DNA of 64,000 nt from Bacteroidota bacterium (GCA_030706635.1 JAUZOD010000004.1:62001-126000), one strand, 5' to 3'. Numbered from the stretch's first letter, positions 45,546-54,542 are shown. Program-made: numbers and translations. The notes: generated by a model from the sequence alone, not told the origin.

Positions 45546-47441
45546 TTGAAGCATTTACGGGCAGTAAACAAGTATTTCTGGAAGTATAAGTGGAGGCTTT
45601 TGCTTGGTCTTCTTTTCGTAGTCCTTTCTAACTATTTTCGTATACTCTCGCCTCAGGTAACGGGTTACGTGGTGAACTCGGTGGAACAGGAACTGGTCAG
45701 GGAATCCCGCGCAACAGATCCCCATCCCGTTTCCTCCAAACCCGAAAGGAGGATTATCCGCAATCAGAAATCAGATACGGCCAACTACGATATTCTGGTA
45801 AGAAAGTTTATAAGGCAACTGAATTCCACCGGCCAGGGCTTTGGAACGAAAGTAGCCATCAGCGGCATCACCCTGTTAATACTCGCGATGATCGGAGGGG
45901 CTTTCATGTTCCTCATGCGTCAGACCATCATCGTCATGAGCCGCCACATCGAATTTGACCAGAAGAATGAAATCTTCCGGCATTATCAGTTGCTGGACAC
46001 TTCGTTCTACAGAAGCCACAGTACAGGTGACCTCATGAGCCGGATGGCGGAAGATGTCAGTCGCGTCAGGATGTACACCGGTCCGGCGATCATGTATCTC
46101 GGAAACCTGCTGGCCACCATTGGTTTCAGTCTGTATTTCATGATCCGGAAAGACGCCCTGCTCACCCTGTATGTGCTTGCCCCCCTGCCTGTGCTAGCTG
46201 TTACCATTTATATGGTCAATAACATCATCCACAAACGCAGCGAACGGATACAGGCGTTGTTGAGCAATCTCACCACCAATGCCCAGGAATCCTATAGCGG
46301 CATCCGGGTGATCAAATCCTTTGTACAGGAACGTGCGATGATCCGCTTTTTCACCCGGAACAGCGAAGAGTACCGCAAAAATGCAATCAATCTGGCTAAA
46401 GTAGAAGCCGTCTATTTCCCTTCCATGGGACTCATCATTGGACTGAGCACTTTGCTGACCATCATGCTGGGCGGTTTTTATGTGATTCGCGGTACACACC
46501 ACACCGACCTGGGCACGATTACAGAATTCATCATCTATATTACCATGCTTACCTTCCCGGTGAGCGCCATTGGCTGGGTAGCCAGCATGTTCCAACGGGC
46601 CTCTGCTTCGCAAAAAAGACTCAACGAATTTCTCGAAACTGTTCCCACAATTCAAAATCCGCTCCACGCATTAAACCAACACCTTTCGGGCAATATATCT
46701 TTTGAGAAGGTTGATTTTATCTATCCGAACACAGGTATCCATGCCATCAGAAATTTCAGCCTGAAGATCCGGAAAGGCGAAAAAATTGCCGTGATCGGCA
46801 AAACGGGAAGCGGAAAAACCACGCTCGCACAATTGCTTCTCCGTTTTTATGACCCTACGCAGGGTGTAGTGCGTATGGATGGACAGGATATCAAAACGCT
46901 CGACATCCGGAACCTGCGCAGCCAGATTGGCTATGTTCCCCAGGATGTGTTCCTGTTCAGCGATACCGTAACCGGAAATATCCTTTTCAGCAGTGATCAG
47001 AAAACCGAACCGGCGGCCCGGAAAGCAGCCGGCTTCGCCAGCGTGGACCAGGAGGTCCTGCAGTTTTCTTCAGGTTTTGATACCCTGATCGGAGAACGAG
47101 GCGTTACCCTGAGTGGAGGACAAAAACAAAGGATCTCCATTGCCAGGGCGCTCTCCAGGGATCACGGGATCGTTATTTTTGACGATTGCTTAAGCGCAGT
47201 GGATTCCCGAACCGAAAAAGAAATCATTAACCGGCTGTATGCATATCTGCAACATAAAACAGCCCTGATCATTACACACCGCATTTTCGCGCTGTTCGAG
47301 TTTGACCGCATCATTGTATTGGATAACGGAAGTATCATAGAAACCGGCACCCATACCGAACTTCTGGCAATGAATGGCTACTACGCCCATTTGTACGAAC
47401 AGCAACAGCAAACCGGGGAGGAAGCCCAAACCCGCGACTGA
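45546..47441 (+). CDS. ABC exporter, fused permease and ATPase
   Basis: A 631-residue half-transporter starting at TTG 45546 (MKHLRAVNKYFWKYKWRLL after initiation). Six-helix exporter membrane domain (~20-370) with an enlarged first periplasmic loop rich in Arg/Ser/Pro (~residues 45-85). The ATPase domain has Walker A GKTGSGKTT (418-426), a Q-loop (VPQDVFLF), signature LSGGQKQR (from 522) and Walker B IVIFDDCLSAVD, where the catalytic Glu is replaced by Asp followed by Cys. It belongs with MsbA/multidrug-type exporters; the substrate is unknown. Confidence 0.9.
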   Translation: MKHLRAVNKYFWKYKWRLLLGLLFVVLSNYFRILSPQVTGYVVNSVEQELVRESRATDPHPVSSKPERRIIRNQKSDTANYDILVRKFIRQLNSTGQGFGTKVAISGITLLILAMIGGAFMFLMRQTIIVMSRHIEFDQKNEIFRHYQLLDTSFYRSHSTGDLMSRMAEDVSRVRMYTGPAIMYLGNLLATIGFSLYFMIRKDALLTLYVLAPLPVLAVTIYMVNNIIHKRSERIQALLSNLTTNAQESYSGIRVIKSFVQERAMIRFFTRNSEEYRKNAINLAKVEAVYFPSMGLIIGLSTLLTIMLGGFYVIRGTHHTDLGTITEFIIYITMLTFPVSAIGWVASMFQRASASQKRLNEFLETVPTIQNPLHALNQHLSGNISFEKVDFIYPNTGIHAIRNFSLKIRKGEKIAVIGKTGSGKTTLAQLLLRFYDPTQGVVRMDGQDIKTLDIRNLRSQIGYVPQDVFLFSDTVTGNILFSSDQKTEPAARKAAGFASVDQEVLQFSSGFDTLIGERGVTLSGGQKQRISIARALSRDHGIVIFDDCLSAVDSRTEKEIINRLYAYLQHKTALIITHRIFALFEFDRIIVLDNGSIIETGTHTELLAMNGYYAHLYEQQQQTGEEAQTRD

Positions 47442-47489
47442 CGCTATTTCACGTAAAAACCCGCATTCAGTTTAAATTTGGGGAAAGTT

Positions 47490-47518
47490 TTGCCAGTTCT
47501 GGAACAATATTATATTTG
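47490..47518 (+). promoter_or_regulatory. promoter of the DUF3276 gene
   Basis: TTG at 47490, an 18-bp spacer, then a perfect -7 box TATATTTG (47511-47518). Transcription would start ~35 bp before the GTG start. A second box-like TAAATTTG lies at 47473-47480. Confidence 0.7.
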
Positions 47519-47559
47519 TAGCTGCTTGTTTTTAATTAATTTACCTAAAACCAACCAAA

Positions 47560-48027
47560 GTGGCTTACGAGAATAATGACAAAAGGATGGAGAGTGTTTA
47601 CAGCAAAAGGATCAGGGCCGGTAAACGTAGAACCTATTTTTTTGATGTGCGCGCTACCCGGAGCAATGATTATTACCTGACGATTACGGAAAGCCGTAAG
47701 AAGTTCAATGAAGAAGGGTACGACCGGCATAAAATTTTTCTCTACAAAGAAGACTTTAATAAATTCATCAAGGCTTTAACGGAAGCCGTTGACTATGTCA
47801 AGACCGACCTGATGCCCGATTTTGATTTTGACGCTTTTAACCACGATCAGATTCCGGAGAATGGGGAGAATGGCGTTCATGAAAACGGCGAGTCCCGAAG
47901 TACTGAAACTTACCGGGATCCGGTAGTGCAGGTTTCAGAAGCTGAAATAAAAGATGAAGCACCTGCAACGGCGCCCGCCCCATCATCTTCCGGTAGTGAT
48001 CACCTGGAAGAAGTTGATAAATGGTAA
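47560..48027 (+). CDS. PUR-family nucleic-acid-binding protein (DUF3276)
   Basis: A 155-residue cytoplasmic protein, start GTG 47560 (ATG 47587 would drop nine residues but keep the domain). The conserved core VYSKRIRAGKRRTYFFDVRA, SNDYYLTITESRKKF and HKIFLYKEDFNKFIKALTE is the PUR-alpha-like ssDNA/RNA-binding fold found throughout Bacteroidota and in Borrelia. The C-terminal third is acidic and disordered (NGENGVHENGES, APAPSSSG). Monocistronic with a strong promoter and terminator, which suggests high expression. Confidence 0.92.
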   Translation: MAYENNDKRMESVYSKRIRAGKRRTYFFDVRATRSNDYYLTITESRKKFNEEGYDRHKIFLYKEDFNKFIKALTEAVDYVKTDLMPDFDFDAFNHDQIPENGENGVHENGESRSTETYRDPVVQVSEAEIKDEAPATAPAPSSSGSDHLEEVDKW

Positions 48028-48033
48028 TTTTTT

Positions 48034-48060
48034 AAGCCTCCACCCCCGGAGGCTTTTTTA
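48034..48060 (+). terminator. Rho-independent terminator of the DUF3276 gene
   Basis: AAGCCTCC, loop ACCCCC, GGAGGCTT, then TTTT. The 8-bp GC-rich stem makes it strong. Confidence 0.88.
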
Positions 48061-48062
48061 TT

Positions 48063-48196
48063 GATGGATGACTGTTGACCAACTACTGTAAAATCTTAAC
48101 AGCCGAAGTAATATTGACTTGGCAATTCACGTTGATTGACTCAGTCGGAGATTTACAATGAAAGTCCGTCAACAGTCATCCGTCAACAGTCAACAA
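48063..48196. repeat. REPIN-like inverted repeat pair (copy B)
   Basis: Left arm GATGGATGACTGTTGACC (48063-48080); right arm CCGTCAACAGTCATCC and an immediately adjacent CGTCAACAGTCAAC (48164-48196). The arms are inverted copies about 85 bp apart. The same core (CATCCGTCAAC) recurs at 49342-49425, 52935-52963 and 6928-6942. It ends 14 bp beyond the stop of the glycosyltransferase gene. Confidence 0.65.
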
Positions 48197-48210
48197 TTTC
48201 CACAAGCTAA

Positions 48211-49317
48211 CTACTTCTCAATAAACTCCCCCGCTCTGCGCGTAATGTTTCCCCAGTAAAAATGATCGTAGAAGCGGGCGGGAACATCCCGTTTTTTTTC
48301 TGTGCCCTGAATAATGGAGTCGGCAAAGGCCATCCAGTCCTCATCTTTACAAACCTGCAGCTTTCCGCCGCAAAGCAGCGGATCCACACCGACGGAGCCG
48401 CTCTCTGTTGAAACTGCATTCAGGTTGTACCCCAGGGCCTCCACCAGTTTGGTTTTAATTCCGCCGCCGGTAATCACAGGATTTAAAAAAACATTACATC
48501 CCTGCAGGTAAAGTTCCAGATCCTCGGCAAATCCAACGACCTGCACCGCGGGAAAAGTTTCACTAAAAAATTTATCGGGTATATCAATTCCGCAGATCAG
48601 CAGGAAATAAGGGAATGCTTTATGCTGCAGAATTGGATTCACACGATAGAGCAGGTTCTCCAGAGCATCCAGGTTCGGCCGGTATTTGAATGCGCCGTTG
48701 AAAAAGAGAAGAGGTATCTCCCTGGAAAGCCCATATTGCTTATGCAGTACGTTCTGGGCTGTATCAACCGCGACCGGAGAAGGAGGGGACGGTATTTCTA
48801 TGCCAAAACTTACCGTGAGGCAGCGGGCCGATTGCAGCCCGAACTTCCAGATGGCATACTGCCGGTCAGAATCGGAAATGAAGAAATTGTAATCCGCCTG
48901 CCGGTGTGTATATTTTTCATAAGCCCATAAGATGGGCCACCACCATTTTCCCAAACTCTTCCATCGGTTCCCCTCCAGATTGTGAGAATGCACAACGAGT
49001 TTTATTCCGCAAGACTTTTTCAACAGCACACCCAGCCAACCATAATACGGATGCTCCAGGATGAGGTGACTGGCCTTTGTTTCCCTAAGGATCCTGCGTA
49101 TCCGGAAAAAATAAAGCGGATTGATATACCGGAAAGAGGTACTGGAAAGTATGTTGAGCAAACGATATCCTTCTGCCAGCCGCGGATCATTTTTTTCCGT
49201 GGTGATACAGGTAACCTGGTGATACCGCGAGAAATATTTATAGAATAAGGCGATTCCCTTTTGTCCCCCGGTGCGGGCGGGAAGAAAGGGATAGGAAACA
49301 AGGGAAACGATGTTCAT
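48211..49317 (-). CDS. glycosyltransferase, GT4/GT-B type
   Basis: A 368-residue cytoplasmic or membrane-associated GT-B enzyme. The N-terminal Rossmann lobe begins MNIVSLVSYPFLPARTGGQK, with LILEHPYYGW and LVVHSHNLEG. The C-terminal lobe has LLFFNGAFKYRPNLDALENL, VQVVGFAEDLELYLQGCNVF and the nucleotide-sugar-binding PVITGGGIKTKLVEALGYN, where GT4 enzymes usually have E-G-x7-E; here the acidic residue is E in KLVEAL. It transfers an unidentified sugar, probably in surface polysaccharide or glycoprotein synthesis. yfhO follows on the same strand. Confidence 0.85.
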   Translation of the reverse strand: MNIVSLVSYPFLPARTGGQKGIALFYKYFSRYHQVTCITTEKNDPRLAEGYRLLNILSSTSFRYINPLYFFRIRRILRETKASHLILEHPYYGWLGVLLKKSCGIKLVVHSHNLEGNRWKSLGKWWWPILWAYEKYTHRQADYNFFISDSDRQYAIWKFGLQSARCLTVSFGIEIPSPPSPVAVDTAQNVLHKQYGLSREIPLLFFNGAFKYRPNLDALENLLYRVNPILQHKAFPYFLLICGIDIPDKFFSETFPAVQVVGFAEDLELYLQGCNVFLNPVITGGGIKTKLVEALGYNLNAVSTESGSVGVDPLLCGGKLQVCKDEDWMAFADSIIQGTEKKRDVPARFYDHFYWGNITRRAGEFIEK

Positions 49318-49341
49318 GTGGTGTGAATGGGTGACTGTATT

Positions 49342-49425
49342 TCGTTGACGGATGACGGTCGACCGGGCTTAGCTGCGAATCCGCACCCGATATCCGTCCA
49401 CCATCATCCGTCAACCGTCAACTTT
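49342..49425. repeat. REPIN-like inverted repeat pair (copy C), overlaps the yfhO stop
   Basis: Left arm CGTTGACGGATGACGGTCGA (from 49342), right arm CATCATCCGTCAACCGTCAA (from 49402). They are inverted copies of the copy B core, about 40 bp apart. The right arm includes the yfhO stop codon (49404-49406) and encodes its last residues. Confidence 0.65.
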
Positions 49426-51938
49426 TTCTCCCGTTTCCCCCGCACAAGCTGAACCACCGCGGCTATCAGCAACAGGTACGTGAGTATCGCAGCCCACACA
49501 CTAATGCGGTTGCCGGTCACGTAAGACTGCGGTTCAAAGCGGAATTCAATGGTATGCGAACCGGCAGGAACAGCCATCCCGCGAAGCACATAATCCACTT
49601 TGGCATAAGGTGATTTCTTACCATCTACATAGGCGTCCCAGCCTTTATGATAATAGATTTCGCTGAACACGACAAACTGATTTGTCTTTGCCTGGAACCG
49701 GTATGATATTTTATCATTTAGATTTTCAATCAGTTTCACACTGGCCGTGGAATCCACAATTGGCATAAAGGGTATATCTGCTTCATAAGATTTCTGAACA
49801 ACGGCTGTGTCCCGCAGATGCACCGTATTGAGTGCGGCCATTTCCTCATCGGCCGTAGATACGTACTTAATGGCAGAGACCAGCCAGCAGGAACCGAATG
49901 CGCCTGGATTTAACATGGCGACATCCTCCTTACCGTCTGGACCCTTCCGGATAATGTATTTTGTATTCAGCATATCATATACCTGCTGATTCCCTTTGGC
50001 CAGCTGGTGTTCGATCAGATCGTTGTACAAAGCAAGCTTGGCCGGATGATAACCTCCTACAGAATTGTGATAGTAGGAAGCGTGTGAATCCTGGAATGGA
50101 TCGCCACTGGTTTCGTCCAGCACCCGGAAATTTTTTTCGGGATCTGCTTTTATCTTTTGATCGGCATCCGACATGCTGAAAGATTCTTCGATGTTCTCCG
50201 GCTCTACATAAGTATCATCATTCAGGTATTTTTTCCCTTCCGCCATTAAATCATAGGAGCTGATTACAAGCAAGCCTGCTAACAAAACCGAAGGCTTTAT
50301 CTTATTGCTGAGATAAAACCAAATAAGACCTGCTGCAAGTAAAACGAAAATGATACTTCTGATGAGATCAGCTTCAAAAATCCCCTTGCGATCCTCCTGC
50401 AGGCCAGACATCATCCCATTTACGATCTGACCTGCCTGTTGCTGCATTTCGGGCGTCGGCTGCTTGCCGCGGGCCATCTGCTGAACAAGGTTATTGGCAA
50501 AGTTCTCTTTAAAGCGGCCGTCCGTTGTGGATTTGTAGTCGCTCATGATATACACGAGAAAACTAAGCAGGACGAGACCACCCGTGATGTACAAAACTTT
50601 TTTAAATTTCTTCAGGATCAATTCCCTTTGGTCCCTGCTTTCCAATAATTCCTGCAATCCCAGCACGGCGAGAAGAGGAAAAGCAAGCTGGGGCATGACC
50701 AGCGCCATAGCGGGAGAACGGAACTTATTATAATAAGGAAGATGATCGAACAAAAAATAATTAAAGAAGGAAAGATTTTTACCCCAGGCAAGCATTATAC
50801 CCACGACGGCAATCGCCAGTATCCACCATTTATGCCAGCTCTTCACATATATCATTCCCAGAATAAACAAAAAGCAGATGACAGCGCCAAGATATACAGG
50901 CCCGGAAGTAAAAGGCTGGTCTCCCCAGTAAGACCTCGAATTGGCGATGCGGATGGCATTATCTTCCGGGTAACCAATCTCTGACAGTTTATCCGCAAAT
51001 TTTGAACTTCCTGTGATTTCCTTTCCAGACGTGCCGCCACCCTGCATTCCGGGAACAAAAAGCGTAAGGGTTTCGGGAATGCCGTAACTCCACATGAAAG
51101 CGTAATCTTTATCCAGCCCGCCCTTGGTCTTATTCTTGCTGTCAGTTTGGGTCAACTCTGATTTGCCGCCTCTCATTGTTTCCGTTGCATATTCTTTCGT
51201 GGGCAGCATCGTCAGCGCAAAATTCATAAATCCAACGATCAGGGATAAGGCAATCAGGGAAAAGGCGATAAGCCAGTGTTTGTATTTTTTTTCTTTCCAG
51301 GAGTCGAACAGGTGTACAATGGCAATGATGGCAAGAATGAGTCCGGTATAATAGACGATCTGCAGATGCTGGGTACTCACTTGCATCCCGAAGAACAGGG
51401 TAGTGACTGCCGCGCCGCCCAGGTACCGGCCACGAAGTATCAGCAGAACGCCGGCGACCACGGCGGGCATATAACCGATCGCCATCAGTTCGGTTTCATG
51501 CCCTGCTGCAACCAGAATGGGATTAAAAGTTGCGAAAGCATAAGCAACGGAACCCAGAACGGAAAGCAGAAAATTCAACCGGAACACCTGCGTCAGGATG
51601 TAGAAACAGACACTGGCAATGAAGAAATAAAAAATGGGTTTGGGCAGGCCCAGATTAAAGAGATAACCAAAATAACCAATCGTAATAGAGGAAGTGGCGT
51701 CCATCGCAATATTATATGCGGGCATTCCACTGAACATGCTTTCCGTCCACAAGGGAAAATGACCATGCTTAGCCTTGAAATCATTTGACTGCTTTGCCAT
51801 CGCCGTGTATCCAATCACGTCTGACTGATAAAGCACTTTACCTTCCAGTGCCGTCTTGTTGTACACGATGGACACCAACAGAAATAGAATGATGGCAAGG
51901 ATGTGCGGAACGGCTTTTTTCAGAAAGGATGAATTCAT
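49404..51938 (-). CDS. YfhO family polytopic membrane protein
   Basis: An 844-residue protein from ATG 51938 (TTG 51947 gives three more residues). About 12-13 membrane helices span residues ~10-560; the C-terminal ~270 residues are extracytoplasmic and beta-rich. It fits YfhO, a GT-C-like family implicated in adding sugars to teichoic acids or lipids in other phyla: YQSDVIGYTAMAKQSNDF near the start carries an acidic loop, and NSVGGYHPAKLALYND and IYYHKGWDAYVDGKK are typical. Its last five residues (LTVDG) lie in a dispersed repeat. Transcribed with the glycosyltransferase. Confidence 0.88.
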   Translation of the reverse strand: MNSSFLKKAVPHILAIILFLLVSIVYNKTALEGKVLYQSDVIGYTAMAKQSNDFKAKHGHFPLWTESMFSGMPAYNIAMDATSSITIGYFGYLFNLGLPKPIFYFFIASVCFYILTQVFRLNFLLSVLGSVAYAFATFNPILVAAGHETELMAIGYMPAVVAGVLLILRGRYLGGAAVTTLFFGMQVSTQHLQIVYYTGLILAIIAIVHLFDSWKEKKYKHWLIAFSLIALSLIVGFMNFALTMLPTKEYATETMRGGKSELTQTDSKNKTKGGLDKDYAFMWSYGIPETLTLFVPGMQGGGTSGKEITGSSKFADKLSEIGYPEDNAIRIANSRSYWGDQPFTSGPVYLGAVICFLFILGMIYVKSWHKWWILAIAVVGIMLAWGKNLSFFNYFLFDHLPYYNKFRSPAMALVMPQLAFPLLAVLGLQELLESRDQRELILKKFKKVLYITGGLVLLSFLVYIMSDYKSTTDGRFKENFANNLVQQMARGKQPTPEMQQQAGQIVNGMMSGLQEDRKGIFEADLIRSIIFVLLAAGLIWFYLSNKIKPSVLLAGLLVISSYDLMAEGKKYLNDDTYVEPENIEESFSMSDADQKIKADPEKNFRVLDETSGDPFQDSHASYYHNSVGGYHPAKLALYNDLIEHQLAKGNQQVYDMLNTKYIIRKGPDGKEDVAMLNPGAFGSCWLVSAIKYVSTADEEMAALNTVHLRDTAVVQKSYEADIPFMPIVDSTASVKLIENLNDKISYRFQAKTNQFVVFSEIYYHKGWDAYVDGKKSPYAKVDYVLRGMAVPAGSHTIEFRFEPQSYVTGNRISVWAAILTYLLLIAAVVQLVRGKREKKLTVDG

Positions 51939-51948
51939 ACAGATCAAA

Positions 51949-51960
51949 GTGATTAATCAC
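51949..51960. promoter_or_regulatory. 12-bp palindrome in the yfhO divergent promoter region
   Basis: GTGATTAATCAC is a perfect palindrome in the 40-bp gap between yfhO (minus) and the small membrane protein gene (plus). It is a possible operator. A near-match -7 box for yfhO (TTATTTTG on the minus strand) lies just beyond it. Confidence 0.4.
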
Positions 51961-51978
51961 ACAAAATAATGATATTTT

Positions 51979-52284
51979 ATGCAGATATTTGGATTTTTGA
52001 ACTATATGGGTTTGCTTAGAATGCTCAACCGGTCTGCTTTTATTTGCAACATCTGTTTTCTGTTTGCGATCCTTCTTCTCCGGATGCGGAATCCCGTTAG
52101 TCCCGGCCTGGCCTCCCTGATCATCGTGATGGGGTTTGTTCTTTCTGTTGTTTTAAATCTGATCGTAAATAGCTGGCACCTGATCAGCCGCTTGCGGAAA
52201 AGATCATTGAGCGCAATTCCCGCCCCGTTCATTTATCTGAATGCCGGTTTTATGGTCATTCAATTACTTCTGTTTATCAAATGA
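51979..52284 (+). CDS. small membrane protein of unknown function
   Basis: A 101-residue protein with three hydrophobic helices: ICNICFLFAILLL, LIIVMGFVLSVVLNLIV and FIYLNAGFMVIQLLLF. A short basic loop (RLRKRSLSA) sits between helices 2 and 3. Small three-helix proteins like this are common in Bacteroidota and have no known function. The start could also be ATG 52006. The 3' end overlaps the convergent GNAT gene by 21 bp. Confidence 0.7.
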   Translation: MQIFGFLNYMGLLRMLNRSAFICNICFLFAILLLRMRNPVSPGLASLIIVMGFVLSVVLNLIVNSWHLISRLRKRSLSAIPAPFIYLNAGFMVIQLLLFIK

Positions 52285-52815
52285 TCCGGCGAATCCTGGT
52301 TGATCGGTACCATCAGCCAAACTGAGTTCCATCACATAGTCATTCATAAAAAACCCATTTCCTATATCCGTATCTTTTTCGCCCGTTACCAAAAATCCAA
52401 GCTTTTCATAGAAATATCTGGCTTTATTATAGCGGTTAACATCCAGCTGTAAAGTTTGACAGCCGGCCTCTTTTACCAGGCTCACTATATAGTCCAGCAG
52501 GAATCTGCCCAATCCTTTTCCCTGCAATGCAGGGTCCACATAAATTTTATTAAGCTTGCCTTTTTTCGTCTTTTCAAATAAAGCATAAGAGGCAAAGCCT
52601 GCAGGCTTCGAGTCAAATTCCAGGATCAGAAAATGATGATGATATTCAACCATCTGCTGAGTCAGGGAATGGATACTGTACATCTGTCTCAGCATATATT
52701 CAATCTGCACGGCATCTAAAATAGATGAATAGGTTGGCGGCCAGATCTTTTCGGCAAGCGCCTTTACGATGGCGAGATCCTTCTTTTCCGCAGAACGAAT
52801 TAAAGCGTTCTTCAT
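52264..52815 (-). CDS. GNAT family N-acetyltransferase
   Basis: A 183-residue acyltransferase. The acetyl-CoA-binding motif A is IYVDPALQGKGLGRFLLDY (Q-x-x-G-x-G/A), followed by LQLDVNRYNKARYFYEKLGF and a C-terminal strand. Substrate unknown. It has its own -7 box and overlaps the preceding convergent gene at its 3' end. Confidence 0.92.
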   Translation of the reverse strand: MKNALIRSAEKKDLAIVKALAEKIWPPTYSSILDAVQIEYMLRQMYSIHSLTQQMVEYHHHFLILEFDSKPAGFASYALFEKTKKGKLNKIYVDPALQGKGLGRFLLDYIVSLVKEAGCQTLQLDVNRYNKARYFYEKLGFLVTGEKDTDIGNGFFMNDYVMELSLADGTDQPGFAGSFDKQK

Positions 52816-52843
52816 CGTAAAAATTTATTTCCTGGGTCAGCTC

Positions 52844-52851
52844 CAAAATTA
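52844..52851 (-). promoter_or_regulatory. -7 promoter box of the GNAT gene
   Basis: On the minus strand TAATTTTG, a perfect TAnnTTTG, 29 bp before the ATG. Confidence 0.5.
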
Positions 52852-52934
52852 ATTCGGGAACTCTTTACCGTTCGCTCATTTTAGAATACACTTTACGTAT
52901 TCAAACGTACTGACATAGATTTACGCCGAAAGCC

Positions 52935-52963
52935 CGTCATCCGTCAATTGTCATCGGTCAACC
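52935..52963. repeat. single-sided copy of the dispersed repeat (copy D)
   Basis: CGTCATCCGTCAATTGTCAT followed by CGGTCAACC, tandem-like copies of the core in one orientation, ending 5 bp beyond the serine dehydratase stop codon. No inverted partner is seen nearby. Confidence 0.55.
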
Positions 52964-52967
52964 AAAA

Positions 52968-54392
52968 TCAACATTCACTCAGGCTAATCGGAATATGAAC
53001 AGCCAGTCCGCCATCGGATGTTTCTTTGTATTTGCTGTTCATGTCCAGTGCCGTGTCCCACATGGTTCGAATTACTGCGTCCAGGGACACTTTGGCAAAA
53101 TCCGGTTTACTCTGAAGCGCCAGTTGGGAGGCAGTGATCGCTTTGATAGCTCCCATGGTATTGCGTTCGATACAGGGAATCTGCACCAGGCCCCCGATGG
53201 GATCGCAGGTGAGCCCGAGATGATGTTCCATGGCAATCTCCGCCGCCATAAGCGCCTGCCGCTGAGTTCCTCCGAGGCTTTCGGTTAATGCAGCGGCGGC
53301 CATTGCTGAAGACACCCCTATTTCGGCCTGGCATCCGCCCATCGCAGCCGAAAGGGTTGCCCCCTTCTTAAAAATGCTGCCTGTTTCTCCGGCAGTGAGC
53401 AGGAAGGATATGATCTTTTCTTCCGTGCCGCCGCAGAAACAAATGAAATATTGTAACACGGCGGGAATTACCCCGGCAGCCCCATTGGTTGGGGCCGTCA
53501 CCACTTTACCAAAAGATGCATTGACCTCATTTACCGCAAGGGCGAAACAGCTTACCCAATCCAGGATATATTTAAAATCCTTTCCTCCATCCCGGATGGC
53601 GGTGATCCAACCATCGTACCCTGCATAAGTTCTTCCTTCCAGTAATTTTTTATTCAATCCGGCGGCCCGCCGGCTCACATTTAGCCCTCCGGGTAGAACG
53701 CCAGCCGTATGGCAACCAATATACATGCACTCCTTCATCACACCCCATATGTGCAGCAATTCCTCTTTAATGGCCGTCTCTTCCCTCCACACACGCTCAT
53801 TCTCCATAACTACTTCATCGATGGCCATTCCGGTCTTCATGCACCAGTGAAGCAGGTCATTGGCGGAATCAATAGGAAAGGGAAGCTGCAAGCCGGATCC
53901 GGCATTGGCAGGCTGTCCTTCCATTTCAATAAACCCTCCGCCAATGGAGTAATAGGTTTCTGAAACCGGCTCGGATTGCGCAAATTCCGCCAGGAATCGC
54001 ATGGCATTGGGATGGTAAGGCAGGGATTCGCTTACCCTGAATTCTATATCTGACTGCAGATCAAAGGGAATTTCAATTCCATCAGCGGGCCTGAGGCATT
54101 TGTTTCGCCCTATGGCAGTCAGAATACCGGGGATGGAGCCCGAATCGATCAGCACGGGATCATAACCGGCCAATCCCAGCTGAATGGCGACATCGGTTCC
54201 ATGACCTTTTCCCGTTTTGGCCAGGGATCCAAAAAGCAATACCCTTATCTTTTTCAACCCGGGCAGGAGGCCCTTTTGATCCAGAAACCGGATGAATGAC
54301 TGAGCCGCCCGCCAGGGACCGAGGGTGTGCGAACTGGACGGACCAACCCCTATCTTAAAAATATCAAAAACCGATATGGGATCGTAATGCAA
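52968..54392 (-). CDS. sdaA: L-serine ammonia-lyase, single-chain iron-sulfur type
   Basis: A 474-residue enzyme converting L-serine to pyruvate and ammonia. The longest frame starts at TTG 54410, but this overlaps the -7 box TACTTTTG, so I prefer TTG 54392, just before [20 protein letters not shown]. The beta domain carries [18 protein letters not shown]. The alpha domain has candidate [4Fe-4S] cysteines in [27 protein letters not shown] and [10 protein letters not shown]. Both domains are fused, as in E. coli SdaA. Length is normal. Confidence 0.93.
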   Translation of the reverse strand: MHYDPISVFDIFKIGVGPSSSHTLGPWRAAQSFIRFLDQKGLLPGLKKIRVLLFGSLAKTGKGHGTDVAIQLGLAGYDPVLIDSGSIPGILTAIGRNKCLRPADGIEIPFDLQSDIEFRVSESLPYHPNAMRFLAEFAQSEPVSETYYSIGGGFIEMEGQPANAGSGLQLPFPIDSANDLLHWCMKTGMAIDEVVMENERVWREETAIKEELLHIWGVMKECMYIGCHTAGVLPGGLNVSRRAAGLNKKLLEGRTYAGYDGWITAIRDGGKDFKYILDWVSCFALAVNEVNASFGKVVTAPTNGAAGVIPAVLQYFICFCGGTEEKIISFLLTAGETGSIFKKGATLSAAMGGCQAEIGVSSAMAAAALTESLGGTQRQALMAAEIAMEHHLGLTCDPIGGLVQIPCIERNTMGAIKAITASQLALQSKPDFAKVSLDAVIRTMWDTALDMNSKYKETSDGGLAVHIPISLSEC

Positions 54393-54407
54393 TGCTTGTG
54401 GTTTGAC

Positions 54408-54415
54408 CAAAAGTA
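54408..54415 (-). promoter_or_regulatory. -7 promoter box of sdaA
   Basis: On the minus strand TACTTTTG with CTG 18 bp upstream (inside the preceding terminator). It overlaps the TTG at 54410, ruling that codon out as start if the promoter is real. Confidence 0.55.
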
Positions 54416-54419
54416 CAAT

Positions 54420-54447
54420 AAAAAAACCCCGAACAGGTCGTTCAGGG
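54420..54447 (-). terminator. terminator between the 54543 gene and sdaA
   Basis: On the minus strand CCCTGAAC, loop GACCT, GTTCGGGG (one G-T pair), then a run of seven T. The sdaA promoter begins within it. Confidence 0.8.
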
Positions 54448-54542
54448 TCCGTCTTGCAGGTAGTCTATGGTTACGGCACGCAAAACAATAACTTGGCATG
54501 CACTAACTAAGACAAAGCACTTATTTAAAACGCTGCAAGGGA

